Made by a program: the position numbers and the translations under genes
Notes under the pieces: generated by a model
The model's database searches: none
What the model saw: only the letters and a program-made list of their open reading frames with translations
What the model was told of the DNA's origin: nothing
Origin: Psychrobacter sp. FDAARGOS_221
GTDB taxonomy: Bacteria; Pseudomonadota; Gammaproteobacteria; Pseudomonadales; Moraxellaceae
Direction: 5' to 3'
DNA: 64,000 nucleotides
Assembly: GCF_002313155.2 (NCBI RefSeq)
Contig: NZ_NWFK02000001.1
Span: forward strand, 3,096,998-3,160,997
Shown here: piece by piece, positions 30,066 through 39,968 of the stretch
Numbering within the stretch: position 1 is the first letter of the stretch
How the letters are laid out: every line of letters starts with the position of its first letter

Positions 30066-30261
30066 TAAAAACTTATTTTTTTAGTATAAAAATTTACTTA
30101 AAAACGTGTATTTTTTGAGCATTTCCGCCAAACATTTAAACTTATAGAAGTTACTAATTTTTCAAAATTAAGCTTGTCTATGGAAAATTAGTATACTAAA
30201 CATGCTATGTATAAATATATTTACTAGAATAAATAACCTTATTTAATTCTATAAATTATAA

Positions 30262-30346
30262 AGAGGTTATTGATGCCTGTTGCTATTGATTTGATCGATT
30301 ATGCACATTACAACAGGCTCAATGACCTCTGTATTTTTGAGAGGTC
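30262..30346 (-). promoter_or_regulatory. Two competing hairpins at the rtxD/rtxC junction
   Basis: A short stem GACCTCT (30324-30330) / AGAGGTC (30340-30346) overlaps the rtxD stop codon. A long imperfect stem pairs 30262-30282 (AGAGGTTATTGATGCCTGTTG region) with 30311-30330. Both use 30324-30330, so only one can form at a time. Only a weak TTTAT follows the long stem on the minus strand. It could be an exporter-gene 3' end, a processing site or a termination switch before rtxC-rtxA. Confidence 0.55.
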
Positions 30347-31782
30347 TAGCGTTCTTTTAAGCTCTCTGAGAAAGACTCCTCTAGTGGACTGAGTAAGTAG
30401 CTAATGACACTACGCATACCCGTTTTAATCTCGACAGTTGCAGTCATACCAGAGGTCAATTCAATCTCATTGCCTTGAGCGTCTATAAGCTTATTATTAT
30501 CTAAGCTAATAACTGAGCTGAAAACAAGTCCAAGCTGTGGGTGCTCTATCGCATCGTGGGAGATATGCTTTACCTTGCCTGTTAAATAGCCGTAACGACT
30601 ATAAGGATATGCCTCAACTTTAATAATGGCTTCCTGACCGGGTTTAACAAAACCGATATCCTTGTTTTGAATCAGCGCCGTTACTTCTAAATCATCTGTT
30701 TCTGGCGTTATGACCATTAGTGTCTCGGCAGTCGTTACCACGCCACCAACAGTATGTACGTTTAATTGTTGCACAGTACCTGATACAGGGGCTTTAATCA
30801 TAGCAGCACGTTGTCTTTGCTCACTTCTGTCAACATCAAAGCTTAGCTGTTTTTGATTGTCATCATATTGTTTGAGCTTTTCTAATACATCGCTTTTAAA
30901 CAGCTGAGTAACCAAATCAATTTCTTTTTTCAAGTGCAGTAAATCATGGTCCAGCTCGCTCAGCTTAGAGCGTTGTACGGCAAGCTCACTTTGAATTTCA
31001 TTGACTTTGCTTTCTTGTGCTAAAAGCTCATGCTTTGATATGGCCTGTAGTTCTATTAAGCCTTGGTAGTCACGTAACTTTTCACTTTCAATAAGATCAG
31101 CACTCTCGTATTTTCTGATATAGCTAGAAACGGTTTGCTTTTCTATTTCCTTATGTTCATAAGATAATATTTTTTGCTGTCTTTGGTTTTGCCACGTTGT
31201 AAACTGCTCTTCGATAAGATTTTTAACTCGGGTTTTATCCGCTTCAGACACGGAATCGTATTCAGAACCAGATAAATCTAGAGCTGGTAAAACCCCAGTA
31301 TCAATAGCTTTAAGTAAAGTTTCGTAGCGATAGTACTCAAGTTTAGACAAAGCTAATGAGGATTGTGCTTTTTGTAAATCTGATTCAGAACCTAGCGCCG
31401 ATAAATTAATAAGCGCTTGTCCTTTTTCGACGAACTGTCCCTCTTTAACCAGGATATCCTGCACCAGTGCTGTTTCGATAGGTTTAATCTCTTTGCTACG
31501 CCCACTAAAGGTGAGGTTACCGTTGGCAACAGCTACAATCTCTACTTTGCCAAAAATTGAAATAAGTAAGGCAATACACAAGCACAGCATAATCAAATAA
31601 GCAGCAAGGCGTGGTTTTTTTGAAACTGGAGTTTCAATTAATTCTAAGTGGGCTGGTAGAAACTGATATTCATCAGCCTGTCTCTTAGGGGGGTCTAAAT
31701 CTTTACGAACACGCCAAACTTCTAACCAAATGTTTTTGTAACGTAAAAAAAACTCATATAACCCCATAATCCATAATTTCAT
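30346..31782 (-). CDS. rtxD: Type I secretion periplasmic adaptor, HlyD type
   Basis: A membrane fusion protein that bridges the inner-membrane ABC exporter and an outer-membrane TolC channel. The 478 residues have a cytoplasmic N-terminus (KLWIMGLYEFFLRYK), one membrane helix at about 59-78, a split lipoyl domain and a long coiled-coil hairpin at about 170-330 rich in Glu/Gln/Lys. The beta-barrel end carries MRSVISYLLSPLEES, very like HlyD. The start lies 10 bases after the rtxB stop, so the two are cotranscribed. The stop codon sits inside a hairpin. A TolC partner must be supplied from elsewhere in the genome. Confidence 0.96.
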   Translation of the reverse strand: MKLWIMGLYEFFLRYKNIWLEVWRVRKDLDPPKRQADEYQFLPAHLELIETPVSKKPRLAAYLIMLCLCIALLISIFGKVEIVAVANGNLTFSGRSKEIKPIETALVQDILVKEGQFVEKGQALINLSALGSESDLQKAQSSLALSKLEYYRYETLLKAIDTGVLPALDLSGSEYDSVSEADKTRVKNLIEEQFTTWQNQRQQKILSYEHKEIEKQTVSSYIRKYESADLIESEKLRDYQGLIELQAISKHELLAQESKVNEIQSELAVQRSKLSELDHDLLHLKKEIDLVTQLFKSDVLEKLKQYDDNQKQLSFDVDRSEQRQRAAMIKAPVSGTVQQLNVHTVGGVVTTAETLMVITPETDDLEVTALIQNKDIGFVKPGQEAIIKVEAYPYSRYGYLTGKVKHISHDAIEHPQLGLVFSSVISLDNNKLIDAQGNEIELTSGMTATVEIKTGMRSVISYLLSPLEESFSESLKER

Positions 31783-31792
31783 ATTGGCTCAC

Positions 31793-33919
31793 TTAATTTG
31801 ATTGTAATTGGTGTAAGTAGTGATAGATGCCATCTTTGTTTGCCAGTAACTGCTCATGTTGTCCTTGTTCAACAATTTCGCCCTTTTCCATAACAATAAT
31901 TCTATTTGCCATTTTTACAGTAGATAAGCGGTGAGCAATAATAATCACCGTTCTACCTTGGCATATATGCTGCATATTACGCATAATAATGTGTTCAGAT
32001 TCATAGTCTAAGGCACTGGTTGCTTCATCAAAAATAAGGATTTTAGGGTTATTGACCAAAGCTCGAGCTATGGCGATACGTTGACGTTGTCCGCCAGAGA
32101 GTCCAGCACCTTGCTCACCAACAATCGTGTTATACCCCTCGCGCAGTTCGGAGATGAATTCGTGTGCTCCTGCTAGTTTGGCGGCATGAATGACTCGCTC
32201 CATTGGCATTCCTGGATCAGCTAATGCAATGTTATGATGAATACTGCGATTAAGAAGGATATTGTCTTGTAACACTACCCCAATTTGACGACGTAGCCAG
32301 TTTGGATCAGCCAGTGCTAAGTCATGTCCATCAATAAGTACTTGACCATTTTCGGGAATATAAAAACGCTGTAATAGTTTGGTGAGCGTGCTTTTCCCTG
32401 AGCCAGAACGTCCAACAATACCAATCACTTCACCTTGTTTAATGTCTAGGCTCACATTATTTAAAATAATTGGTGCATCAGGTTTATATCTAAATCGAAT
32501 ATTTCTAAATGACACATCGCCTTTAATTTCAGGTAAGGACATTCGACCTTTATAGTTTTCTGTTGGTGAGTTTAAGACGTCACCCAGGCGAGTGATGGAT
32601 ATGCCGACCTGCTGGAAGTCTTGCCATAATTGGGCAAGGCGTATGACTGGTGCAATGACTTGACCTGAAAGCATGTTAAAGGCAATGAGCTGACCAATAC
32701 TCATATCGCCAGAGATAACCAAATGTGCGCCAAACCATAAAGTAATAATCATGACTGCTTTTTGAATCAGCTGAACCCCTTGCTGACCGATGGTCGCCAA
32801 GGTAGTTACTCTAAAGTTAGCATTCACATAGCTGGCAAGCTGTTTATCCCACGTGTCCGTCATTTGCGGCGATACAGCCATTGCTTTAATCATATTAATG
32901 GCAGTAATGGATTCTACTAAGAAAGATTGATTGTCCGCGCCACGGGCAAACTTTTCATCCAATCTGCGACGTAAGATTGGGCTAATAAAGATTGACCACA
33001 TGATATAAAAAGGCAAAGACAATAGAACCACTATGGTCAGCGTTTTGCTGTAATACCACATGACGGCAAAAAAGATAAATGAGAACAATAAATCTAGGAC
33101 TGAGGTGAGTGCTTGACCAGTCAAAAAGTTTCGAATTTGATCCAATTCGCGCACACGTGCGACAGTATCACCAACCCGTCTATTTTCAAAATAAGAAATA
33201 GGCAGAGCAAGTAGATGGCGAAACAGTTTTGCACCCAGCTCTACATCTATACGGCTTGTACTGTGGGAGAAGATATAGGTTCTAAGACCACCTAATATCA
33301 CCTCAAATAGCACGACAATGGTTAGTGCCATTGTAATGACATTTAAAGTTGAAAAGCCTTGATGAACCAAAACTTTATCCATCACGACTTGAAAGAATAA
33401 AGGCGTAATAAGTGCAAAAATTTGTAAAAATATAGATACCACAAGCGTTTCGATAAATATCTTTCGATATTTAATCACCGCAGGAATAAACCAAGTAAAA
33501 TCAAACTTAGCCAATTGACCGACAACAGAGGCCCGAGAGGTGACTAAAATAATGGTGCCTTGATAGCGAGCTTCAAACTCTTGTTGTGACAATATACTGG
33601 GTGAATCTTGTTCTAAGTCAAAAGTAAGATAGCGATTTTGTTCAGTATCTATTTTAACTAGAATAAAATGCTTGCCATCATCTCGCCATATTAGTGCGGG
33701 CAAATTGACAAAGGGCAGACGATTAATTGGTTTTTTAACATTTTTTGCTTTTAATTCGAGAGATTTTGCTGCTAGTAGCCAGGCTGTCAGTGACAAACCG
33801 TCTTTATTTAAATCAAACTTATGTTTTATCTCTTCTGGGTTAAAAGAGATATTGTGATATTGCGCAAGTATACCTAGGGCAGCTAATCCAAAATCTTTAT
33901 TTTTATCCACAATCATCAT
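31793..33919 (-). CDS. rtxB: Type I secretion ABC exporter, HlyB type
   Basis: The inner-membrane ATPase and permease that exports the RTX protein in one step. The 708 residues comprise an N-terminal C39-like domain without catalytic Cys (residues 1-130), which binds but does not cut substrate, and a six-helix membrane domain (about 150-440). The nucleotide-binding domain has Walker [10 protein letters not shown] (503-511), signature LSGGQRQR and Walker [13 protein letters not shown]. The sequence follows HlyB very closely. AGGGG directly abuts the first ATG and sits nine bases before an in-frame GTG at 33910; starting there would give 705 residues, near HlyB's 707. A perfect TATAAT lies at 33946-33941 on this strand. 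Confidence 0.97.
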   Translation of the reverse strand: MMIVDKNKDFGLAALGILAQYHNISFNPEEIKHKFDLNKDGLSLTAWLLAAKSLELKAKNVKKPINRLPFVNLPALIWRDDGKHFILVKIDTEQNRYLTFDLEQDSPSILSQQEFEARYQGTIILVTSRASVVGQLAKFDFTWFIPAVIKYRKIFIETLVVSIFLQIFALITPLFFQVVMDKVLVHQGFSTLNVITMALTIVVLFEVILGGLRTYIFSHSTSRIDVELGAKLFRHLLALPISYFENRRVGDTVARVRELDQIRNFLTGQALTSVLDLLFSFIFFAVMWYYSKTLTIVVLLSLPFYIMWSIFISPILRRRLDEKFARGADNQSFLVESITAINMIKAMAVSPQMTDTWDKQLASYVNANFRVTTLATIGQQGVQLIQKAVMIITLWFGAHLVISGDMSIGQLIAFNMLSGQVIAPVIRLAQLWQDFQQVGISITRLGDVLNSPTENYKGRMSLPEIKGDVSFRNIRFRYKPDAPIILNNVSLDIKQGEVIGIVGRSGSGKSTLTKLLQRFYIPENGQVLIDGHDLALADPNWLRRQIGVVLQDNILLNRSIHHNIALADPGMPMERVIHAAKLAGAHEFISELREGYNTIVGEQGAGLSGGQRQRIAIARALVNNPKILIFDEATSALDYESEHIIMRNMQHICQGRTVIIIAHRLSTVKMANRIIVMEKGEIVEQGQHEQLLANKDGIYHYLHQLQSN

Positions 33920-34153
33920 CCCCTGAAAAAAACGGGCTGTATTATACAGTTAAAGATGCTTTTAAAGTATAAGTAAGCTCAAATTTGGCGCTTAAATTAT
34001 TAAATTTTTTGAGAAAAATTATTATAAAACAGGTTAGACTAATACAGATTGTAAGCGCTAATCAGTGTTATAAAATGATATTTATCTAAGATAATTAAAT
34101 ATTAACGCTATAAATTTGGTCAGTTATTCAATACTCACTTTGAGACATTCAAT

Positions 34154-35848
34154 ATGCCTTCCCAAGAATCATCAAAACCCGTACTAGTCGTTAATGAACT
34201 CAGTGTTTTTGCTAATAGTAATGATAAGGCCATTAGTAACACGTTAGTTAATAAATTGTCTTATGAAATACATAAAGGCGAGACGCTAGCTATTGTGGGG
34301 GAATCGGGTTCTGGTAAATCACTTTCAAGCTTAGCAATGCTTGGTTTGTTACCCGAAAGCCTAACCGTTGAAGGGCAAGCCAAATTAAATTCGGTGGGTG
34401 AGTTGTCGATAGCTCAAAGTCCAGCGCATACGATTAAGCAGTTAAATTCACGAGATAAAAAGTTTAAAACAGTGCGTGGTAGTAAGATTGGCATGATATT
34501 CCAAGAGCCAATGACCGCTTTGAATCCTCTGCACACAGTCGGTAAGCAGATTGCAGAAAGCCTGAGATTGGCTGCGACATCGAAGGCGCAACTAAATAAA
34601 GCTCACATCAAGCAGCGCAGTATTGAGCTACTCGAAGACGTCAATATCAAAGATGCTGCCGCTAAATTAAGTCGTTATCCACACGAGCTTTCAGGTGGTC
34701 AACGTCAGCGAGTGATGATTGCTATGGCACTGGCTCAGAATCCTGATGTATTGATTGCTGATGAGCCAACGACGGCGCTGGATGTCAGCTTACAACATGA
34801 GATTTTACAATTACTGGACAGATTAAAGCAGCAGCATGGCATGGCTATGATACTCATCAGCCACGACTTAAATCTGGTGCGTCGTTACAGTGACAACATC
34901 ATTGTCATGCAGCAAGGTAAAGTCATTGAGCAAGGGCCTAGTCAGCAGATATTCAAACAACCGAAAAGTGAGTACACGCGCTCGCTAATTAGTCAAGATT
35001 TCGGACAACTTTTAAGTGTCGTAGATCAGTCAGCAGAAGAGGCAATTGTAGACGTTAGTAACTTGAGTATAGCTTTTGCAGCCAAAAAAACACTATTAGG
35101 TAGTGTTAGCGAGTGGATGCAAGCGGTTAACAAGGTCAGCTTTAAACTCATTTATGGCACCTCACTGGGTATCGTGGGTGAGTCAGGATCTGGTAAAACG
35201 ACGATAGCATTAGAACTGGCAAGACTGCTGAGTAACCAGGCTAAAGTAAGTGGTTCGGTATTAATAGATGGTGTTGATATAAATAGCCTAAGTAAAAAAG
35301 AACTGCGCTTATTTCGCTCCCATATCCAAATGGTGTTCCAAGATCCTTTCGCCAGTATTAATCCCCGTTTTAACGTAATGCAAATTATCGAAGAAGGATT
35401 ATTGGTTCGAGGTGTGGACAAGCCCACACGCACTCAAGCGGTACATGAAGCACTGGCGACGGTTCATTTACCAGCAGACTTTGCCTATCGCTATCCGCAT
35501 GAGCTTTCGGGCGGTCAGCGTCAGCGTGTGGCATTGGCGCGTGCGCTGATTATGCGTCCTAAGGTTATTATCTTAGATGAGCCAACCTCAGCGTTAGACA
35601 GCAGCACCCAAGTTGCTGTGGTTGAGCTGCTTCGAGATATTCAGCAAAAATTTGGTATTAGTTATATATTTATTAGCCATGACTTAAATGTGGTTCAAGC
35701 CTTGTGTCAACATATTATGGTATTAAAAAGAGGCGAGTGTGTTGAATACAGCAGCGCGCAGCAGTTATTTAATAATCCACAGCATCCTTATTCAAAACTG
35801 CTGATAGAGACCAGTGTTCGTAGTAAAGACTTTGAACAGAAAATGTAG
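34154..35848 (+). CDS. Peptide-type ABC transporter with two fused ATPase domains (YejF/DppDF-like)
   Basis: A cytoplasmic ATP-binding subunit for an oligopeptide-type importer. It is one polypeptide of 564 residues with two complete nucleotide-binding domains. The first has Walker A GESGSGKS at 49-56, signature ELSGGQRQR and Walker B VLIADEPTTALD. The second has Walker A GESGSGKTT from 342, ELSGGQRQR and VIILDEPTSALDS. This arrangement is that of YejF and other fused Opp/Dpp D-F proteins. No permease or binding-protein gene is adjacent, so the partner must be elsewhere. It is divergent from the RTX exporter and converges on folE; nothing suggests it serves the toxin. Confidence 0.88.
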   Translation: MPSQESSKPVLVVNELSVFANSNDKAISNTLVNKLSYEIHKGETLAIVGESGSGKSLSSLAMLGLLPESLTVEGQAKLNSVGELSIAQSPAHTIKQLNSRDKKFKTVRGSKIGMIFQEPMTALNPLHTVGKQIAESLRLAATSKAQLNKAHIKQRSIELLEDVNIKDAAAKLSRYPHELSGGQRQRVMIAMALAQNPDVLIADEPTTALDVSLQHEILQLLDRLKQQHGMAMILISHDLNLVRRYSDNIIVMQQGKVIEQGPSQQIFKQPKSEYTRSLISQDFGQLLSVVDQSAEEAIVDVSNLSIAFAAKKTLLGSVSEWMQAVNKVSFKLIYGTSLGIVGESGSGKTTIALELARLLSNQAKVSGSVLIDGVDINSLSKKELRLFRSHIQMVFQDPFASINPRFNVMQIIEEGLLVRGVDKPTRTQAVHEALATVHLPADFAYRYPHELSGGQRQRVALARALIMRPKVIILDEPTSALDSSTQVAVVELLRDIQQKFGISYIFISHDLNVVQALCQHIMVLKRGECVEYSSAQQLFNNPQHPYSKLLIETSVRSKDFEQKM

Positions 35849-35886
35849 ATTTGATATCAAGTTGAAAGCTTTAAATTGTCAAATAC

Positions 35887-35917
35887 AAAAAGCTGACATC
35901 ATGCGCATGATGTCAGC
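35887..35917 (-). terminator. Terminator of folE: a 26-base perfect palindrome
   Basis: GCTGACATCATGC and GCATGATGTCAGC (35892-35917) are perfect complements with no loop bases in DNA. On the minus strand TTTTT follows, so it ends folE. On the plus strand it lies 44 bases after the ABC gene but lacks a T run. Confidence 0.8.
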
Positions 35918-35962
35918 CAGTTTATGATCGATGATTGAGTTGTGTGTGGTGTTAGCTTACGA

Positions 35963-36571
35963 TTAGAATATTTTAGAGGCTGGTACAGAAGCCAAAAATT
36001 CATTACGTACCTGCATATTGGTCTCAAATTCGCCCAACATTGATGTGGTACGGGTGCTTGATAACTGCTTGCTAACCCCACGCATCATCATACACATATG
36101 CGAGGCATCCATCACCACAGCCACACCGCGGCAGTCGGTGATTTCGCTAATGGCCTCGGCGACTTGTTTGGTTAGATTTTCTTGAATCTGTAACCGGCGG
36201 GCATACATATCAATAATGCGTGCTATCTTAGATAGCCCTAATACCTTGCCATCGGGTAAATAGCCAACGTGTGCAACCCCATGAAACGGCAACAGGTGAT
36301 GTTCGCATAATGAATAAAACTCAATATTATGCACCAACACCAACTCTGAGTTATCAGTAGGGAAGACCGCGTTATTAGAGACTTCTTGCAACGTTTGATG
36401 ATAACCTTGAGTCAGATAGCCAAAGGCTTTAGAAGCACGAGTTGGTGTATCTAACAGACCAGGACGTGATAAGTCCTCACCAGTTGATGCAATCAGTTTG
36501 GCGTAAAGATCCGGGCTAGGTAGCTGAGGATCTAACTTTTCATTTACAACGTTTGAATTGGAATCACACAT
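35963..36571 (-). CDS. folE: GTP cyclohydrolase I (FolE)
   Basis: Catalyses the first step of tetrahydrofolate synthesis, turning GTP into dihydroneopterin triphosphate. The 202 residues contain [12 protein letters not shown] with zinc ligands Cys89 and His92, and the third ligand Cys160 in [26 protein letters not shown] and the GTP-binding QENLTKQVA segment are also present. The length is slightly below the E. coli enzyme because of a shorter N-terminus. It is monocistronic, with a palindromic terminator. It diverges from fabI across a 426-base gap. Confidence 0.97.
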   Translation of the reverse strand: MCDSNSNVVNEKLDPQLPSPDLYAKLIASTGEDLSRPGLLDTPTRASKAFGYLTQGYHQTLQEVSNNAVFPTDNSELVLVHNIEFYSLCEHHLLPFHGVAHVGYLPDGKVLGLSKIARIIDMYARRLQIQENLTKQVAEAISEITDCRGVAVVMDASHMCMMMRGVSKQLSSTRTTSMLGEFETNMQVRNEFLASVPASKIF

Positions 36572-36997
36572 AGTTATTAAACAGCAAAATAAAAGAATGC
36601 TATAGCTTAACGGTTACAGATAAATTGTAAAGCGCTTTGTCATAAATTTGATGAGTATTTCTCAATTAACCGCAAAAAAAAGTCATAATATAACAAACTT
36701 TTGTTGGTTTTGTATTATCATGCACTATGATGTTGATAAATTAAGACAATAACCCATCCCATTACAGCACTAATTGCACAAGTAAATAGATATAATAGAG
36801 AATAGTTACACTAGCAAAAATGCAAGTCGCTAGTATAATATTTTGCATCGATTTAGGCTTACTTATGATTTAGGCTTAACCATTAAGCCAATTTGATATG
36901 CTGTCTTTAGCTTTAGATGGGTGTCATAGATTATGAGCACTAATCGGCTTGTTAACCCATTAATAGATAAAAAACAATAAAATAGGGAGTTAAACGT
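36572..36997. other. 426-base divergent promoter region folE / fabI
   Basis: AT-rich DNA between two divergent genes. A TATAAT at about 36833-36838 points toward fabI, but no good -35 lies at the right distance. It overlaps an inverted repeat ACTAGC/GCTAGT (about 36808-36835), which would make a plausible operator. No ORF with a ribosome binding site was seen. Confidence 0.4.
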
Positions 36998-37804
36998 ATG
37001 TTGTTACAAGGAAAGCGGTTTGTGGTGACAGGTATTGCCAGTAAGTTATCCATTGCTTGGGCGATTGCTGAAGCGCTACACAGAGAAGGGGCGTCATTAA
37101 TTTTGACTTACCCCAATGATAAAATGAAAAAGCGGGTCGATATGGCAGCAGAAAAGTTTGCTGCAGACTTGGTATTGCCGTGTGATGTTGGCTCTGATGA
37201 ACAAATTAAAGAGTGTTTTGATGCCGTTGCAGATCACTGGCCTGAGGGTATCGATGGCGTGGTACATGCGATTGGATTTGCACCGGCGGAAGAGTTAAAT
37301 GGCGACTTTACCGAAGTGACTACCCGTGAAGGCAGTGGTATAGCCCATGATATTTCTGCTTATAGCTTTGTGGCGTTAGCCAAAGCCTCTCGTGAATTAT
37401 TGGCCAAGCGTCAAGGGTCTTTGTTGACTCTGACTTACGAAGGTAGTATCTCAGTATTACCTAACTATAATGTGATGGGGATGGCCAAAGCCAGTCTTGA
37501 GGCCAGTGTGCGTTATCTAGCATCATCATTGGGTAAAGACGGTATCCGAGTAAACGCAGTATCTGCGGGCCCTATACGCACGCTTGCTGCCAGCGGTATT
37601 AAGTCATTCCGCCGTATGTTAGATATTAATGCTAAGATTGCGCCGTTACAGCGCAATGTCAGTCAAATGGAAGTGGGTAATGCGGCCTTATTCTTATTGT
37701 CACCTTGGGCATCTGGTATCACCGGTGAGATCTTATTTGTGGATGGCGGTTTCAACACCGTTGCAATCAGTGAGCAGTTATTAGACTTAGCTGGCACCGA
37801 ATAA
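36998..37804 (+). CDS. fabI: Enoyl-[acyl-carrier-protein] reductase (FabI)
   Basis: The NADH-dependent last step of each fatty acid elongation cycle. The 268-residue short-chain dehydrogenase fold has the FabI-type cofactor loop ([18 protein letters not shown]), HAIGFAP near 92-98, and [19 protein letters not shown], which contains the two active-site Tyr and the Lys of FabI. The end [10 protein letters not shown] is also typical. This is the triclosan-target form. AGGGAG lies upstream of the ATG. It is followed by a MITE-like repeat and then a strong terminator. Confidence 0.97.
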   Translation: MLLQGKRFVVTGIASKLSIAWAIAEALHREGASLILTYPNDKMKKRVDMAAEKFAADLVLPCDVGSDEQIKECFDAVADHWPEGIDGVVHAIGFAPAEELNGDFTEVTTREGSGIAHDISAYSFVALAKASRELLAKRQGSLLTLTYEGSISVLPNYNVMGMAKASLEASVRYLASSLGKDGIRVNAVSAGPIRTLAASGIKSFRRMLDINAKIAPLQRNVSQMEVGNAALFLLSPWASGITGEILFVDGGFNTVAISEQLLDLAGTE

Positions 37805-37806
37805 TC

Positions 37807-37866
37807 TATAGTCAGCGAACGACTAAACGGTTACGGTGTTAACCTTTTTAGACTTCTCTGACTATA
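37807..37866. repeat. MITE-like element, short copy (60 bases)
   Basis: It starts TATAGTCAGCGAA and ends TTCTCTGACTATA; these ends are inverted repeats with one mismatch. The interior (GGTTACGGTGTTAACC, then TTTTTAGAC) matches the two ends of a longer copy at 48868-48974 but lacks 47 internal bases. It begins 2 bases after the fabI stop codon. Confidence 0.7.
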
Positions 37867-37884
37867 TGTCTAGCTAAAGCCAAA

Positions 37885-37919
37885 CAAAAAAGACGCTAAT
37901 TTAATTAGCGTCTTTTTTT
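37885..37919. terminator. Terminator between fabI and the small protein gene
   Basis: GACGCTAAT and ATTAGCGTC pair across a three-base loop with A and T runs on the flanks, so it works in both directions between convergent genes. Confidence 0.9.
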
Positions 37920-37996
37920 ATTCAAATTTAGTTTTGCTTGATATTCAGTTATTTAGAAGCGATCTATTTGGAGAGTAGAGGGCTTACAACTTACTT

Positions 37997-38164
37997 TTAA
38001 TCAGCTTTTGATTGAGCTTCTTCTTCATGATCTTCATGCTCATGCATACCTTGCATCATGGTCAATGCGCAATCATCCGTACGCTGTTGATCCTTCTTAT
38101 CCAAATGATCTTGGTTAATATCGTTGCGTCTCATTTTTGTTGTTTTGCATGGTTCGTTAGACAT
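37997..38164 (-). CDS. Small hypothetical protein, 55 residues, His/Glu-rich C-terminus
   Basis: An unrecognised small gene. The minus-strand frame starts ATG at 38164 behind AAGGAGAATAACA, a very good ribosome binding site, and stops with TAA at 37997. The protein is hydrophilic, begins MSNEPCKTTKMRR and ends with a cluster of His, Glu and Asp (MHEHEDHEEEA). It has two Cys (residues 6 and 32) and no membrane segment. It faces fabI across a bidirectional terminator. The acidic/His tail could bind metal, but that is a guess. The overlapping plus-strand frame at 38012-38224 has no such start signal. Confidence 0.6.
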   Translation of the reverse strand: MSNEPCKTTKMRRNDINQDHLDKKDQQRTDDCALTMMQGMHEHEDHEEEAQSKAD

Positions 38165-38488
38165 TGTTATTCTCCTTGGTTATTGGTTTTCTGTCGTAAT
38201 AATCTATTGAACTCTGTTTTTTGACTATTATTAACTCTTAACTGTGCTTTTGCTCTATATGCTCTGTGACGCTTTATCGATATCGATTATGCATCGATAC
38301 GGACTAACTCTTCACTAGAGTCTTCATTATAGGAACTAATGACACAGGTTTGTGTTTACATATGTAAACTAAAGTTGCAAAGATATCCAATAGTAACAGA
38401 GGCCTATCACCAATAACCTAGTAATAACTCAGTGATAATCCAACGATTACCCAGTAACAAGTCCGATAATAAAAGTTATAACTGTTTA
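38165..38488. other. 324-base intergenic region
   Basis: Lies between the RoxA stop and the small protein start, both on the minus strand. It contains a palindromic run near 38277-38300 (ATCGATATCGAT) and repeated TAACCTAGTAATAACTCAGTGATAA-like words, but no gene or clear promoter. Confidence 0.4.
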
Positions 38489-39670
38489 TTAGAAGTCGAC
38501 CCAAACCCAACTGTTCTCTAACCAACCCATGATGGTTTCTAACGGTAATGACTCAGCATCAATATCTTCCATTGTTAATGATTCGCCATCTGCCAGACGT
38601 TTTAATAACTGTGCTTCAGCACTGCTAATGTCATCAAGGCGTTGCCCATTGGCATAAATAACCGGCGCGTTAGTATCTGATTCTGGAAGCTGAGTATAAA
38701 TAAGACGACTGCTATAATCGGTACGAATGATGCCGCCTTCTTCAAGCACTTGCTGGAGCTGGTCTAAGTCTAACGTATCTTCAGGAACCAACAGCTCGTA
38801 TTCACGCTTACTGACTACTTCACTGACGGCTTGCGCAATTAAGGCATCGCCTTTATCAGACTGTAGCATCGCTAGTAGCTGAGCTTTAATCTGATCGATG
38901 CTGTCTTTGTGCAGCTGACCGGCAGACTGAACACCTTGCTCAAGTAATAGTGGCACGAATAAAGAGGCATCTGTGGTTCCCATATCAACCACACTATCTA
39001 ATACTTGCATCAGATTTGGGCGGCGAAAGCCAAATGAGAAGGTTAGGCAGTCATCTTGCGCAACCCCATAATGAGATAATTTTGGCGGCACATAAAGCAC
39101 ATCACCTGGCTCTAACACCTCATCAAAAATAAGCGTGCCCATATCATCAAAAATACGAATCGGTTGATCAGGGATAAACTCAGTGGTCTCAGCGCAATAT
39201 TTGCCCAGTTGCCAACGTCTATGACCATAGCCCTGAGCTAAAAATACATCGTAGTCATCATAATGCTTACCGACAGAACCGCCAGCCGGTGCATAAGACA
39301 CCATGATATCATCACGTTGCCACTGCGGGATAAAGTTAAACGCATTCCACAGTTGTCCTAGCTCTGGCGACCATTGCTCTAAGTTTTGTACCAGGACCGT
39401 CCATTGCTCAGGTAAATCATCGAACATGGCTTCAGACAGTGGACTTTGTTGCAGCTGCCATTGATCTGTTTGCCCCGGAGCTTGATTTTGGGTAATCAGT
39501 CGCGCTGTAGCCGCTTCCTCTAGGCTTAAGCCTAAGATATCGTCTGGCTCGAACATCTCTGCCAATTGTGGTAAACCTTGTTTAATCAATAGTGGTTTTT
39601 TTTGCCAATATTCAGCCAAAAACTGCTCGGCTGTCATATCATCTGGTAAACAATAACGGACATCAGTCAT
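38489..39670 (-). CDS. roxA: Ribosomal protein uL16 arginine hydroxylase (RoxA/YcfD)
   Basis: A JmjC-type 2-oxoglutarate/Fe(II) oxygenase that hydroxylates an arginine of ribosomal protein L16. The 393 residues begin with the family pattern FLAEYWQKKPLLIKQ. The metal triad is His136-Tyr-Asp138 in KHYDDYDVF and His200 in PPKLSHYG. YGHRRWQLG and the C-terminal dimerisation and winged-helix regions follow. AAAGGA precedes the ATG. It is monocistronic; the neighbours give no further clue. Confidence 0.92.
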   Translation of the reverse strand: MTDVRYCLPDDMTAEQFLAEYWQKKPLLIKQGLPQLAEMFEPDDILGLSLEEAATARLITQNQAPGQTDQWQLQQSPLSEAMFDDLPEQWTVLVQNLEQWSPELGQLWNAFNFIPQWQRDDIMVSYAPAGGSVGKHYDDYDVFLAQGYGHRRWQLGKYCAETTEFIPDQPIRIFDDMGTLIFDEVLEPGDVLYVPPKLSHYGVAQDDCLTFSFGFRRPNLMQVLDSVVDMGTTDASLFVPLLLEQGVQSAGQLHKDSIDQIKAQLLAMLQSDKGDALIAQAVSEVVSKREYELLVPEDTLDLDQLQQVLEEGGIIRTDYSSRLIYTQLPESDTNAPVIYANGQRLDDISSAEAQLLKRLADGESLTMEDIDAESLPLETIMGWLENSWVWVDF

Positions 39671-39968
39671 GGTAAATCCTTTGTAGTGAGTACTTGCTTG
39701 ATTTTAAGTAAATATATATCTGATCTAAAACTCTATTCGTAAGCACTTTCTCTGCTTTGGTTTTTTATAAATTGCATATTTTATAGATGGTATATTTTAT
39801 AAGTTGATTATAATAAACAACTTATAGCGGTGAATAAGCATTAAAAAATAATGTGGAGAACCTTTAGAATTTTGCGGTATTGCTTTATCCTTTTTTATGA
39901 TATGTTGTGCTACCAACAGCTTACTATTTAATTTAAAACCATCTAATTCAGTGTGAGTAAAATATTAT

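Noticed and set aside
30272..30390. Plus-strand frame starting MPVAIDLIDY across the D/C hairpins
   Set aside because: Its end overlaps rtxD in antisense, it has no ribosome binding site, and the region is better explained by inverted repeats.
38012..38224. 70-codon plus-strand frame
   Set aside because: Overlaps the minus-strand 55-residue gene, which has a strong ribosome binding site and a protein-like composition; this frame has neither.
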